This document shows, in pieces, positions 13,108 through 21,673 of a stretch of DNA of 64,000 bases (its first letter is position 1; the number at the start of each line of letters is the position of its first letter). Below the pieces are notes generated by a model, which saw only the letters and a list, made by a program, of their open reading frames with translations, had not been told where the DNA came from and searched no databases. The stretch covers positions 48,606 through 112,605 of the forward strand of contig SVGT01000003.1 in NCBI GenBank assembly GCA_015056175.1. The letters are read 5' to 3'. Origin of the DNA: Clostridiales bacterium. Lineage in GTDB: Bacteria > Bacillota > Clostridia > Christensenellales > Aristaeellaceae. The translations under genes and the position numbers were made by a program.

Positions 13108-15369
13108 TTATGCCTGCAGAATTTCGCTGTGCGTCACCCGGCCCTGCTGCCAGGTCATGTTCAAAATGCGCCGTCCGGGCAGCCGCAAGCCCTTGACGCT
13201 GCCGTCCTGCCATGCATCGGGCAGCGCCGGCAGGAGCGTAACGCTGCCGTCCTTTTCCACCTGACACAGCATTTCCATGATGCCACTGGCCGCGCCGAAA
13301 TTGCCGTCGATCTGGAAGGGCGGATGGGCGCAGAACAGGTTGGAATAGGTGCCGCCGGACTGCCAGTCGTTTTCCCTGCACAGCATCAGCTGATTGGAAA
13401 GCAGCTTCAGCGCCCGGTTGCCGTCCCTAAGGCGCGCCCACAGATTGATGCGCCAGGCCATAGCCCAGCCCGTGCTTTCATCTCCGCGCATATCCAGCGT
13501 GCGGCGCACGGCGTCCGTCCACTCCGGCATGTCCGGGGTGATCTGCTGCGCCGGGAACAGGGCATAGAGATGACTCACATGGCGGTGTTGATCCTCGCCG
13601 TCCTGCCTGTCGCCGTCAAATTCGGCAATGCGTCCGTGGCTGTCCTTCTCAAGACCCTTAAGCTTGGGCAGCTTGTCCATGATTTCTGCGGAAAGCGCGC
13701 ACTTTCCTGCCGCTTTCTCCGCTTCCAGACACATTTCCCACACGTCTCTCGTGATCTGCTGCATCATGCCGGAGGCGCGGTCCACCTGGCAATCGCCCGT
13801 TTCGCTCCGGTACCAGTGCTCGGCGGACGTGGCCGGGCAGAAGATCCATTCGCCCCTGTCCTCGATCACCGTATCCAGCAGGAAGCGGGCCGACGCCTGC
13901 AGCGCAGGCAGGACAATATCCGCAAGCGCCGCTTCATCCCGGGTGTACAGATAATATTCCCAGCCGCTGCGGCACAGCCAGGCAAGACCGAAGGGCCAGA
14001 AGGCGAATTCTGCCGTCATATGACAGCCCGCGCCCACGGGGGTGGCCATACGCCACAGATCCGTATTGTGATGGGCGCAGGCGCCGCCGGCGTCATAATA
14101 TTCCCCGGCCGACCATTTGCCGGACTCCGTCAGATCCCGGATCAGCGAAAGCATGGGCTGCATACAATGCTCAAGACCCATCCGCAGCGTGGGCCAGTAA
14201 TTCATTTCCGTATTGATGTTCAGCGTGTAGTTGCAGTGCCACGGCGGATTATCGCTGTCATTCCAGATGCCCTGCAAATTCATGGGCTGGGTGCCTGCGC
14301 GGCTGGCGGCCACGGTGAGATAGCGGGCGTGATTGAAGCACAGCACATACAAGCCGTTTTCCCGCTGACCCGCCTGATGCCGGCGCATCCTTTCGTCGGT
14401 TGGCAGCGCGGCGATCTCGTCATCGCCGGGGATATCCAATTCTATCTGATCGTACAGCGCCCGGTGATCCGCCTCATGGCGCTTCAAAAGCGCCGCGAAG
14501 GGCCATTTTTTTACATTCAGCGCGTCCTGCAGGGATTTTTGCACATATTCCCTGCCTTCCAGTACGGGATGCATGTCCCATCCGGCAAAGGAGGTGCGTG
14601 CGGTGAAGATCAGCGTCACGGCGTCCGCATCCTGAACGCTCAGGCCATCCGCCGACACACACAGGCTGCCGCCCTCATAGAGCGCAGTCAGTCGCGCCGC
14701 ATAGCCCATGCCCTGCTGCGCCGGATCGTCGCTGTAATCAACATGTGCGCCGCCGCCCTGCATAACGCCTTTGGTGTGATGCACCACCGGGCAGTGACCG
14801 GTGAGCAGCAGACCGTTTTCCGCGTCGGCTTGCAGCTCGGTAAACTGAAGCGCCGGCGCAAGCGCAGCCGTCAGCGTGATCTTTCCTTTATTTTCACTGT
14901 GGATCCGCACGATCAGCGCCTGATCCGGATGGGAAACGAAGGTCTCCCGGCAGATCGTCTGTCCATCCGGCAGCGTAAAGCGCACGGTATGCACGCCGCG
15001 CTGCATATCCAGACGGCGGGTATAGTCCGTCACATGCTCCGCGGCGGGCATGCGGATATGCAGATCGCACAGGGGCATATACATCTGCGACCAGAGTCCG
15101 GTGCAGAATTCCTGCTCCAGCACGTCCTGCGCACCCTTTTGATCGCCTTGCAGGGACAGCGCCCGGGCTTTTTGCAGCGCCTGATGGGCATTTGGGTTTT
15201 CATACCGCATGGGCATGCCCGTCCACAGCGTATCCTCGTTGATCTGGATACGTGCGTCCGCCGCGCCGCCAAACAACATGGCGCCGATCCGGCCGTTGCC
15301 CACGGGCAGCGCCTCATTCCAGGTAGCGGCGCTCTGCCGGTACCAAAGCTGATGATTGTCTATACGCAT
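13108..15369 (-). CDS. Glycoside hydrolase family 95 (alpha-L-fucosidase type)
   Basis: 753 residues, the usual GH95 length. Family marks: N-terminal LPVGNGRIGAMLFGG and NEDTLWTG (beta domain), GIWNDSDNPPWHCNYTLNIN followed by TEMNYWP (catalytic-site Asn/Glu region of the barrel), HRHVSHLYALFPAQ, and FQIDGNFGAASGIMEML near the end (catalytic Asp). GH95 enzymes are inverting 1,2-alpha-L-fucosidases or alpha-galactosidases acting on host mucin, milk or plant glycans. No signal peptide is seen, so it acts on imported oligosaccharides. The start is ATG at 15369, seven bases after GGGAGG. Two parS sites lie in its upstream region. Confidence 0.92.
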   Translation of the reverse strand: MRIDNHQLWYRQSAATWNEALPVGNGRIGAMLFGGAADARIQINEDTLWTGMPMRYENPNAHQALQKARALSLQGDQKGAQDVLEQEFCTGLWSQMYMPLCDLHIRMPAAEHVTDYTRRLDMQRGVHTVRFTLPDGQTICRETFVSHPDQALIVRIHSENKGKITLTAALAPALQFTELQADAENGLLLTGHCPVVHHTKGVMQGGGAHVDYSDDPAQQGMGYAARLTALYEGGSLCVSADGLSVQDADAVTLIFTARTSFAGWDMHPVLEGREYVQKSLQDALNVKKWPFAALLKRHEADHRALYDQIELDIPGDDEIAALPTDERMRRHQAGQRENGLYVLCFNHARYLTVAASRAGTQPMNLQGIWNDSDNPPWHCNYTLNINTEMNYWPTLRMGLEHCMQPMLSLIRDLTESGKWSAGEYYDAGGACAHHNTDLWRMATPVGAGCHMTAEFAFWPFGLAWLCRSGWEYYLYTRDEAALADIVLPALQASARFLLDTVIEDRGEWIFCPATSAEHWYRSETGDCQVDRASGMMQQITRDVWEMCLEAEKAAGKCALSAEIMDKLPKLKGLEKDSHGRIAEFDGDRQDGEDQHRHVSHLYALFPAQQITPDMPEWTDAVRRTLDMRGDESTGWAMAWRINLWARLRDGNRALKLLSNQLMLCRENDWQSGGTYSNLFCAHPPFQIDGNFGAASGIMEMLCQVEKDGSVTLLPALPDAWQDGSVKGLRLPGRRILNMTWQQGRVTHSEILQA

Positions 15370-15460
15370 GGGGAAACCTCCCATTATACTGCTTGCTTCA
15401 TTGTACCATATCCGGCGACTTGTACGCAATAGATTTGACGCGTTGACCCTATATAGCCAT

Positions 15461-15476
15461 TGTTTCACGTGAAACA
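15461..15476. promoter_or_regulatory. parS: parS site (ParB/Spo0J binding)
   Basis: Second perfect TGTTTCACGTGAAACA, extended to a 22-base palindrome (CATTG...CAATG). It lies 22 bases from the third site. Confidence 0.92.
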
Positions 15477-15498
15477 ATGCGTTTTTCCGCCGCGCGGA

Positions 15499-15514
15499 TG
15501 TTTCACGTGAAACA
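15499..15514. promoter_or_regulatory. parS: parS site (ParB/Spo0J binding)
   Basis: Third perfect TGTTTCACGTGAAACA, between the GH95 start and the Tet(M)-like gene terminator. Close spacing with its twin should form a strong ParB nucleation site. Confidence 0.92.
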
Positions 15515-15540
15515 ATCCGCCCGCGTCCTGTCAGGCCATC

Positions 15541-15567
15541 AAAAAAACCGCCGAAATAACGGCGGTT
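15541..15567 (-). terminator. Terminator of the Tet(M)-like gene
   Basis: AACCGCC/GGCGGTT stem; on the minus strand it is followed by seven T residues, eight bases after the stop codon. Confidence 0.85.
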
Positions 15568-15574
15568 CTTGTCT

Positions 15575-17488
15575 TTATCTGTCGTAGATGCCGCCCTCCA
15601 GCGCGCTGCGGGCAGCCAGTATATACTTGCTGGTATCGCGGGGATCCACGCTGCGGCGGGGACAGGTTTCCGTGCAGCTGTCCGGCGCATCCTGATAGCC
15701 GTGCAGGCGCATGGTCATGCCGCCCTGACCGCCGGTCATGCGGCGCAGGTCTTCGCCGTAATGCAGCATCTCCGCCATGGGGATCAGGCAATGCATCCGC
15801 GCCCGGCGATCGTCCGCCGTGCGGCTTACCTCCTGCACCTTGCCCCGCATTTTTTCCACGTCACTCATCACGCGGCCCAGGAACTGCCCGGGCAGCAGGA
15901 AATCCACCGTCATCACCGGCTCCAGCCGCTGATTATGGCCCTTATCCAGCGCATCCATCACCGCCATGGGCAGCGCCACGATGAAATCCAGCGGATGGGT
16001 GTGGATCTCATGATGCTCGCCGTAGAGGATGGTCATTTTGACGTCCGTCACTTCGTAACCGAAAACGCCCTGCTTCAGCGCCAGCGGTACGGCGTTCTCG
16101 ATCTGCCTTTGATAGCGGATGGGCAATTGCTTGGGCGTCAGCGGACACACAAACTGCACGCCGCTTCCCCGGGGCAGCGGCTCCAGCAGCACGCGGATCA
16201 CCGCCCAGCAGGGCTTGGGCGCAAGATACGCCACAAAGCCCTCCACCGGCGCGCTCACCGTTTCCCGGTACAATATGCGCGCTTCGCCAAAGGTCACGTC
16301 CAAACCGTACCTGCTTTTCAGTGTATCGGTCAATATCTCCAGCTGAATCTCGCCCATCACGCTGAGCACCGTTTCGCCGCGGACGCTGTCGTAACCCACC
16401 TGCAGCAGGGGATCCTCGCTTTCCAGCTCCAGAAATGCGCGGTACAGCGCGTGCTCCCGGCCTTTACCGGCGGACGCGCTCACCTGCAGCGTAGGCGCGG
16501 ACAGGCTTTCCCTGTCCACCGCACGGGGCAGCAGCGCTTCATCGCCCAGCACGGTACCGGGCACCGCGCCGTCCAGCCCCATCACCATGCCGATCTCCCC
16601 GGCATGCAGCGCCTGGGTATCCTCGCCCTTGCCGTCTGCTGTATAGCGGCGCAGCTGGGTGATCTTCCTTTCCTCATCCAGACCTGCAATTTTCAGCGCA
16701 TCCCGGGTATGCAGCGCGCCGGAAAACACGCGTACATGGGCGATGCGGCCCATTTTATCATCCTTACTGACGGCAAATACCCGGGCGGCCAGGCTTTCGC
16801 TGCCCTTGTCCGGCGGCGGCAGCAATTCTGCCACGGCGTCCAGCAAATCTTCGATGCCCTCGCCCCTGAGCGCCGAGCCGCTGAGCACGGGATAGGCACG
16901 CAGCGCGCGGGTCTCGCGGATCAAGATCCGCCGCAGCTTCTCTTTGTCCGGCGCAGCGCCGTCCAGATACGCTTCCATCAGGTCATCGTCGCGCTCTGCC
17001 AGGAAGGCATAGAGCGCATCCTCATCCCACAGGGGTACGGCGTCCTCCGTCATCAGGCTGCGGATATCGTCCAGCACCCGATCCCGGTCCGCACCCTCCC
17101 GATCCGTCTTATTGATGAACATCAGTGCGGGCATATTTGCCTTTTTCAGCGCGTCAAACAGGCTTTCCGTACGGCTCTGCACGCCTTCCACAGCGGACAA
17201 AAGCAGCACCGCGCCGTCCGGCGCAAACAGCGCGCGCTCGGTCTCGGCGGCAAAATCGCTGTGACCGGGAGTATCGATCAGCGTGATCTCCTCATTTTTC
17301 CAGCGCAAAACAGCCCCGGCACTCTGTACGGAGATGCCGCGGCGCCGCTCGATGGGCAGCCGATCCGTGTGGGCTGTGCCCGCATCCACCTTGCCCACGG
17401 TGCGGATGGCGCCCGCACGGGAGAGCAGCTGCTCCGACAGGGTGGTCTTGCCCGCGTCCACGTGGGCAAAAATGGCAATATTGCGCAT
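15575..17488 (-). CDS. Tet(M)/EF-G-like translation-factor GTPase
   Basis: 637 residues, the length and domain order of tetracycline ribosomal-protection proteins: GTPase domain with AHVDAGKT, DTPGHSDF and NKTD (about 1-220), then EF-G domains II to V. Ribosomal-protection factors of the Tet(M) group use a loop at the tip of domain IV containing Tyr-Ser-Pro-Val to displace tetracycline; the matching place here reads LYGEHHEIHTHPLDF, without that motif. This suggests a general ribosome-rescue or uncharacterised GTPase rather than a proven resistance factor. The start is ATG at 17488 with AAAAGGA upstream. The gene is monocistronic. Confidence 0.8.
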   Translation of the reverse strand: MRNIAIFAHVDAGKTTLSEQLLSRAGAIRTVGKVDAGTAHTDRLPIERRRGISVQSAGAVLRWKNEEITLIDTPGHSDFAAETERALFAPDGAVLLLSAVEGVQSRTESLFDALKKANMPALMFINKTDREGADRDRVLDDIRSLMTEDAVPLWDEDALYAFLAERDDDLMEAYLDGAAPDKEKLRRILIRETRALRAYPVLSGSALRGEGIEDLLDAVAELLPPPDKGSESLAARVFAVSKDDKMGRIAHVRVFSGALHTRDALKIAGLDEERKITQLRRYTADGKGEDTQALHAGEIGMVMGLDGAVPGTVLGDEALLPRAVDRESLSAPTLQVSASAGKGREHALYRAFLELESEDPLLQVGYDSVRGETVLSVMGEIQLEILTDTLKSRYGLDVTFGEARILYRETVSAPVEGFVAYLAPKPCWAVIRVLLEPLPRGSGVQFVCPLTPKQLPIRYQRQIENAVPLALKQGVFGYEVTDVKMTILYGEHHEIHTHPLDFIVALPMAVMDALDKGHNQRLEPVMTVDFLLPGQFLGRVMSDVEKMRGKVQEVSRTADDRRARMHCLIPMAEMLHYGEDLRRMTGGQGGMTMRLHGYQDAPDSCTETCPRRSVDPRDTSKYILAARSALEGGIYDR

Positions 17489-17500
17489 GATACATCCTTT

Positions 17501-17865
17501 TCTTGGGGCTCTCCGCCCGCTATGATGACGGAGTCTTGGGGCTGTCCGCCCCAAACCCCGACCAGGAGACCCGTCTCCTGGACCTCATTTTTCGACCGGC
17601 TTGAGCGGCGGCATTTCTCCGTCACCCGACAGGTAGCTGCCTGCGATCTGTTCTCAATCGGCATGCGTAAACGATCCGCCCGGCGCGGCCTCCGGCTGAG
17701 TCTTGGGGCTCTCCGCCCCAAACCCTGACCAGGAGACCCGTCTCCTGGACCTCATTTTTCGACCGACTTGAGCGACAGTATTTCTCCGTCACCCGACAGG
17801 AAGCTGTCTGCGGTCTGTTCTCAATCGGCATGCGGAAAACGATCCGCCCGGCGCGGCCTCCGGCT
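17501..17865. repeat. Tandem 167-base intergenic repeat (two copies plus fragment)
   Basis: Copy 1 at 17531-17697 and copy 2 at 17698-17865 are near-identical, differing by a few substitutions and one inserted base. A further fragment of the repeat start (TCTTGGGGCTCTCCGCCC) lies at 17501-17518. Each copy has its own inverted repeats (GGGGC/GCCCC and CAGGAGAC/GTCTCCTG). There is no convincing gene; the open frames crossing it are repeat-derived. It resembles the dispersed GC-rich intergenic repeats of gut Clostridia. Confidence 0.85.
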
Positions 17866-17871
17866 GCGCTT

Positions 17872-18254
17872 ACTTCTTTCACCAAGAAAGGGAGCAAATT
17901 CATTTGCTCCGCTTCTTGGTTGAAAGAAGTTTTCATTTTTCTCCGTTTGCGGAGAAAAATGGCGGATCGTTGTCAAACTTCGCTGCATTTTCCCGCTTCA
18001 CCGGGGAGTTGCTGTACATTTCCATACATTTATGTCCGGTATTGCAGGGTGCAGGGGGATCATCCCCCTGCCAGGGGCTTGGGGATGGAATCCCCAAGAA
18101 AGGCAAAGCCCCTAACAAAAAAAAGGATCATTTATCTGTTAGTTCCCGCTTCACCGGGGAGTTGTTGTACATAATGCGTCTACTTTGTCCGGTACTGCGG
18201 GGTCAAGGGGAACTCAGTTCCCCTTGTAGGGGTCCAGGGGGCTACGCCCCCTGG
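17872..18254. repeat. Hairpin-rich intergenic repeat block
   Basis: A non-coding stretch made of inverted repeats: a large imperfect hairpin at 17873-17930 (CTTCTTTCA... TGAAAGAAG outer arms, AGCAAAT/ATTTGCT inner), CTCCG/CGGAG at 17941-17955, GGGGGATCATCCCCC, CTTGGGGA/TCCCCAAG, AAGGGGAA/TTCCCCTT and AGGGGGC/GCCCCCT. A 27-base unit (CCCGCTTCACCGGGGAGTTG plus TGTACAT-type tail) occurs twice, at 17992-18018 and 18145-18172. The last hairpin likely terminates deoD. Confidence 0.75.
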
Positions 18255-18956
18255 TTACTCGGCGATCTTCAGCGCGATCTCCATCATCTGGGTGAAGGTG
18301 GTGCGCACCTCATCGGGGGAGCAGCCTTCGCCGGTGTAGGGATTGTCGGAGATAGTCAGCAGGGACAGCGCCTTCTTGCCGGCGCGGGCGGCGTTCAGGT
18401 ACAGGGCGTAGGTTTCCATTTCCACGGCCAGCACATGCAGGCTCTGCAGGATACGGTTGGGCTCGCTCTGATCATAGAAGGTATCGGAGGAGTACACCGC
18501 GCCCACAGGCATGTTCACGCCCATGCCGCGGGCCACGCCCACTGCCTTTTCCAGCAGCTCAAAGCTGGCGCAGGGCGCCAGATTGCCGTGGAAGCCGAAC
18601 TGGGCGCCGTAATTGCTGTTGCTGTAGGCGCTCATGGCGGCCACGATGGAGCGGATCTTGAGATTTTCGTCGATCAGGCCGGCGCTGCCCACGCGGATGA
18701 TGGAGCTGACGCCGTACACATTGTACAGCTCATAGCTGTAGATGCCGATGGACGGCATGCCCATGCCGCTGGCCATGACGGATACGGGCTTGCCCTCGTA
18801 GAAGCCGGTGTAGCCCTGAATGCCGCGCACGTTGTTCACCAGCTTGGCCTGATCCAGATAGGTTTCCGCAATGAACTTGGCGCGCAGCGGATCGCCGGGC
18901 ATCAGCACGGTGGGCGCAAAATCGCCGATATTGGCAGTGTTATGGAGCGTAGGCAT
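18255..18956 (-). CDS. deoD: Purine-nucleoside phosphorylase DeoD
   Basis: 233 residues, the standard length of hexameric high-molecular-mass DeoD. It phosphorolyses purine (deoxy)nucleosides in the cytoplasm. Family motifs: VLMPGDPLRAKFIAE (phosphate site), SVMASGMGMPSIGIYSYEL, IIRVGSAGL, and AVEMETYALYL (ribose-binding Glu-Met-Glu) with TISDNPYTGE carrying the catalytic Asp. The start is ATG at 18956, nine bases after GGAGG; another ATG at 18963 is out of frame. It is the last leftward gene before the repeat block and follows queH by 41 bases. Confidence 0.95.
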   Translation of the reverse strand: MPTLHNTANIGDFAPTVLMPGDPLRAKFIAETYLDQAKLVNNVRGIQGYTGFYEGKPVSVMASGMGMPSIGIYSYELYNVYGVSSIIRVGSAGLIDENLKIRSIVAAMSAYSNSNYGAQFGFHGNLAPCASFELLEKAVGVARGMGVNMPVGAVYSSDTFYDQSEPNRILQSLHVLAVEMETYALYLNAARAGKKALSLLTISDNPYTGEGCSPDEVRTTFTQMMEIALKIAE

Positions 18957-18997
18957 GAGTCATAACCTCCTTCATGGATGAAAAGCGGTGTTTTGTT

Positions 18998-19609
18998 TTA
19001 CGCTTGTTCAGTATCTTGATCCCGACGGGAGTACACGCAGCCGCAGTAATCCTGCCGGTACAGCTTGTACTCCGCACTCAGCTGCAGCGAGCGCAGGTAG
19101 CCGCTGCGCTTCTTAAAATCGCAGGGCAGGAAGGGCACGCCAGCCGCCTGTGCCGTTTCGGCGCCGATGCGGTTGAGGTTTTCCGCATTCTTGTGGGGGC
19201 TGACGGTGAGGGTGGTGGTGAAATAATCAAACCCGTTGTCCTTTGCCGCCCGGGCGGTGGCCTCCAGCCGCTGCCGGAAGCACACAAGGCATCTGTCGCC
19301 GCCCTCGGGCGCGCTTTCCAGCCCCTTGACCAATGCAAAGTAGCTTTCCGGCTCATAGGGCGCTTCCAGGATCTTCACAGGCAGATGCGCCTCCCGGATC
19401 AGCCGCCTTTGCTCGGAAAGCCTCTTTTCATACTCCCCGGAAGGGTGGATGCAGGGGTTGAAAAAGTACACCGTCACCTCAAAATGCGGCGTCAGCCTTT
19501 CCAGCACGGCGCTGGAGCAGGGCCCGCAGCAGGAGTGCAAAAGCAGCCGGGGCTTGCCCTGCAGCGATTTGATCACCTGCTGCATGCACAGATCATAATT
19601 CTGCTTCAT
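18998..19609 (-). CDS. queH: Epoxyqueuosine reductase QueH
   Basis: 203 residues, DUF208/QueH. It reduces epoxyqueuosine in tRNA to queuosine using a 4Fe-4S cluster and adjacent iron. All ligand cysteines are visible: HSCCGPCS (C27, C28, C31), DRCLVCFRQR and DYCGCVYS. It is full length for the family. The annotated ATG at 19609 has no ribosome-binding site and lies only about ten bases past the pduL terminator, so the message would be nearly leaderless or depend on read-through; an internal start at M9 also lacks a site. deoD follows 41 bases downstream. Confidence 0.9.
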   Translation of the reverse strand: MKQNYDLCMQQVIKSLQGKPRLLLHSCCGPCSSAVLERLTPHFEVTVYFFNPCIHPSGEYEKRLSEQRRLIREAHLPVKILEAPYEPESYFALVKGLESAPEGGDRCLVCFRQRLEATARAAKDNGFDYFTTTLTVSPHKNAENLNRIGAETAQAAGVPFLPCDFKKRSGYLRSLQLSAEYKLYRQDYCGCVYSRRDQDTEQA

Positions 19610-19618
19610 ACAGTTTGT

Positions 19619-19655
19619 AAAAAAGGCGGGGCGGTTTGGCCGCTCCGCCTTGATT
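19619..19655 (-). terminator. Terminator between pduL and queH
   Basis: Twelve-base-pair stem AAGGCGGGGCGG/CCGCTCCGCCTT (one G-T pair) with a TTTGG loop; on the minus strand it runs into TTTTTT at 19624-19619. It ends about ten bases before the queH start. Confidence 0.88.
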
Positions 19656-19665
19656 TTTGATTGGG

Positions 19666-20238
19666 TTACTTAACAATGACTTCGCCCATGTAGCCGCCGG
19701 GCACGGAGCCTGCGTTGCTTTCATCGGTATCGATGTGCATGGCCAGGGCATAGCTGTCGCTGACGCGGACGACCACGTCATCCAGGATGATGGCACGGCC
19801 GGTGCCTTCCACCTTCACCATAACTTCCTGCTTGTCCTGCACGCCGAATTCGGCAGCATCCTTGGTGGTCATGTGGATGTGGCGCTTAGCGGCGATGACG
19901 CCTTCCTTCAGTTCCACTTCGCCCTTGGGGCCCACCAGCTTGCAGCTGCCGGAGCCGGCGATATCGCCGCTCTCGCGGATGGGGGCGTTCACGCCGATGG
20001 CGCGGGCATCGGTGAGGGAAATTTCAACCTGGGTATCCTTGCGGCAGGGGCCGAGGATGGAAACGCCAGCCAGGGTGCGCTTGGGGCCCACCACGTCCAC
20101 GCGTTCCGCACAGGCATACTGGCCGGGCTGGCTCAGTTCCTTCTTCACGGTCAGTTCATAGCCTTCGCCGAAGAGTACTTCCAGATCCGCCTTGCTCACA
20201 TGCACGTGACGGGCGGAGGTTTCGATCAAAACTTTCAT
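19666..20238 (-). CDS. pduL: Phosphate propanoyltransferase PduL-type
   Basis: 190 residues with the paired PduL domains. Zinc ligands sit in SARHVHVSKAD (H11, H13) and AAKRHIHMTTKD (about residue 118). PduL swaps CoA and phosphate on acyl groups (acetyl-CoA or propanoyl-CoA to the acyl phosphate), giving ATP with an acetate or propionate kinase. No microcompartment genes are nearby and no N-terminal encapsulation peptide is visible, so it probably serves as the cytoplasmic phosphotransacetylase. The start is ATG at 20238 behind AAAGGAG. The gene is followed by a strong terminator. Confidence 0.9.
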   Translation of the reverse strand: MKVLIETSARHVHVSKADLEVLFGEGYELTVKKELSQPGQYACAERVDVVGPKRTLAGVSILGPCRKDTQVEISLTDARAIGVNAPIRESGDIAGSGSCKLVGPKGEVELKEGVIAAKRHIHMTTKDAAEFGVQDKQEVMVKVEGTGRAIILDDVVVRVSDSYALAMHIDTDESNAGSVPGGYMGEVIVK

Positions 20239-20323
20239 GTTGCTTTACGCTCCTTTGGATAAAAGTGATACCTATATTATACATCATTTGCGGAAAAAAG
20301 CAACGCCCGCAGCGCGTCCGGGC

Positions 20324-21547
20324 TTACTTCGCCATGGTTTTTTCGATAGCCGCAATGCGGTCGCCCAGCGGCGGATGGCTGTATTCCAGTTTCACCAGCA
20401 AGGGCGAGGGCGCAAGATGGGCAAAATTCTCCCTGGCCAGCACCTTCAGCGCGGTGCACAGGGCTTTTCCGTATCCCTCCTCCACGGCCTGACGGTCCGC
20501 CCGGTACTCCGCAAAGCGGCTGTAGGCGTTCATCGCCATGCCCGTCAGCGGCTGCAGAAGGGAAAGATACGCCCCCAGCAGGATGTAGGCAAAGCCATAG
20601 TTGACCCCGTCGAATCCAAAGGCGGCATGCATCTGGGGCGTGCGCACGCACAGCCATACCACCACGCTCATCAGCAGCAGATTTCCCAGATTCATCACCT
20701 GCTGCTTCATCACGTCCTTATGCAGCCCATGGCCCAACTCGTGGGCAAACACGGCGCAGATCTCGTCGGGCGTCATGGCATTGAGAAGATTATCGTACAG
20801 CACGATGGTCTTGGTCTTGCCAAAGCCTGCAAAATAGGCGTTCAGCTTGGTGGTGCGGCGGGATGCATCCATCACCTGAATGTCTTTTACGGTATAGCCG
20901 TGGTTGGTGAGCAGCGCCATCAGCTTGTCCCGCAGCTCCCCCTCCTCCAGCGGCACAAACTTGTTCCCAAGACGGCTGAGATAGGGGTAGAGGAAGGAAA
21001 TGACCAGCGTCAGCAGGAACACCGCGCCGGTGAACAGCAAAATCACCCAGTCGCCCATGCCCCGGTGCAAAAGGCACAAAAGGCAAATCAGCGCACCGCT
21101 GAGCAGCACCTCAATCAGCAGCGAGCGCACCTGATCCATCCAGAAGGTCTTGCGGGTAGACCTGTTGAAGCCGTATTTTTCCTCGATCTTGAAGCTGTCG
21201 GCGTAATTGACGCCCACGGCGCACAGGGCGTCCACCAGCGCCTGGAAAATGACGACCATCAGCCCGCGCAGGTACACATTGGGGTAAAAAAGCGCTGCCA
21301 CACGGGCATGGACGTCAAACATCAGCAGCGCAAGCGTCACAACCAGCGAAACGATCGTGGTCACAAAATGCAGCCGGCATTTTTCCGCGCTGTATTTTTT
21401 CCAGGTATTGTAGGTATCTTGATCGTACACGTCCCTCAGGTTTCCGGGCGTTTCGTTGTTGGCGGAACGGAAACGCACGTAATCCAGCACAAAATCCAGC
21501 CCGTGTCGGATGACCACCAGCAGCAGGATCAGTATTTTCCAGTTCAT
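20324..21547 (-). CDS. M48 family (Ste24-like) membrane metallopeptidase
   Basis: 407 residues, about six to seven membrane helices, and the zinc motif AHELGHGLH near residue 270, with the third ligand Glu in FAEYRADRQA (about 345). The N-terminal FKIEEKYGFNRSTRKTFW matches the Ste24/CAAX-protease 1 branch rather than HtpX. It would cleave membrane or misfolded substrates at the cytoplasmic face. The start is ATG at 21547, eight bases after AAGGAGG. It is divergent from the methyltransferase. No prenylation system is expected, so the substrate is unknown. Confidence 0.9.
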   Translation of the reverse strand: MNWKILILLLVVIRHGLDFVLDYVRFRSANNETPGNLRDVYDQDTYNTWKKYSAEKCRLHFVTTIVSLVVTLALLMFDVHARVAALFYPNVYLRGLMVVIFQALVDALCAVGVNYADSFKIEEKYGFNRSTRKTFWMDQVRSLLIEVLLSGALICLLCLLHRGMGDWVILLFTGAVFLLTLVISFLYPYLSRLGNKFVPLEEGELRDKLMALLTNHGYTVKDIQVMDASRRTTKLNAYFAGFGKTKTIVLYDNLLNAMTPDEICAVFAHELGHGLHKDVMKQQVMNLGNLLLMSVVVWLCVRTPQMHAAFGFDGVNYGFAYILLGAYLSLLQPLTGMAMNAYSRFAEYRADRQAVEEGYGKALCTALKVLARENFAHLAPSPLLVKLEYSHPPLGDRIAAIEKTMAK

Positions 21548-21673
21548 TTGTTTGCCTCCTTCGGATGGGATGCTGTTATCATATCACATTTTTTGCATTT
21601 GTGCCTGCGTTTAAGTGGAAAAGGATGTCATTTACTGGTATACTGGTGAAAAGACCACAAGGGAGGCTCCTCC

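Noticed and set aside
13129..15432. A very long open frame on the plus strand opposite GH95
   Set aside because: High-GC antisense shadow: no ribosome site, no recognisable domain, and it reads across a full GH95 protein. The same holds for long plus-strand frames opposite 39.5-42.9 kb and 54.3-57.5 kb.
17501..17865. CRISPR array
   Set aside because: Only two 167-base tandem copies with no short spacers, no leader and no cas genes.
20190..20225. Additional parS-like GCACGTGAC near the pduL start
   Set aside because: Only the CACGTG core matches; the flanking TTTC/GAAA arms are missing.
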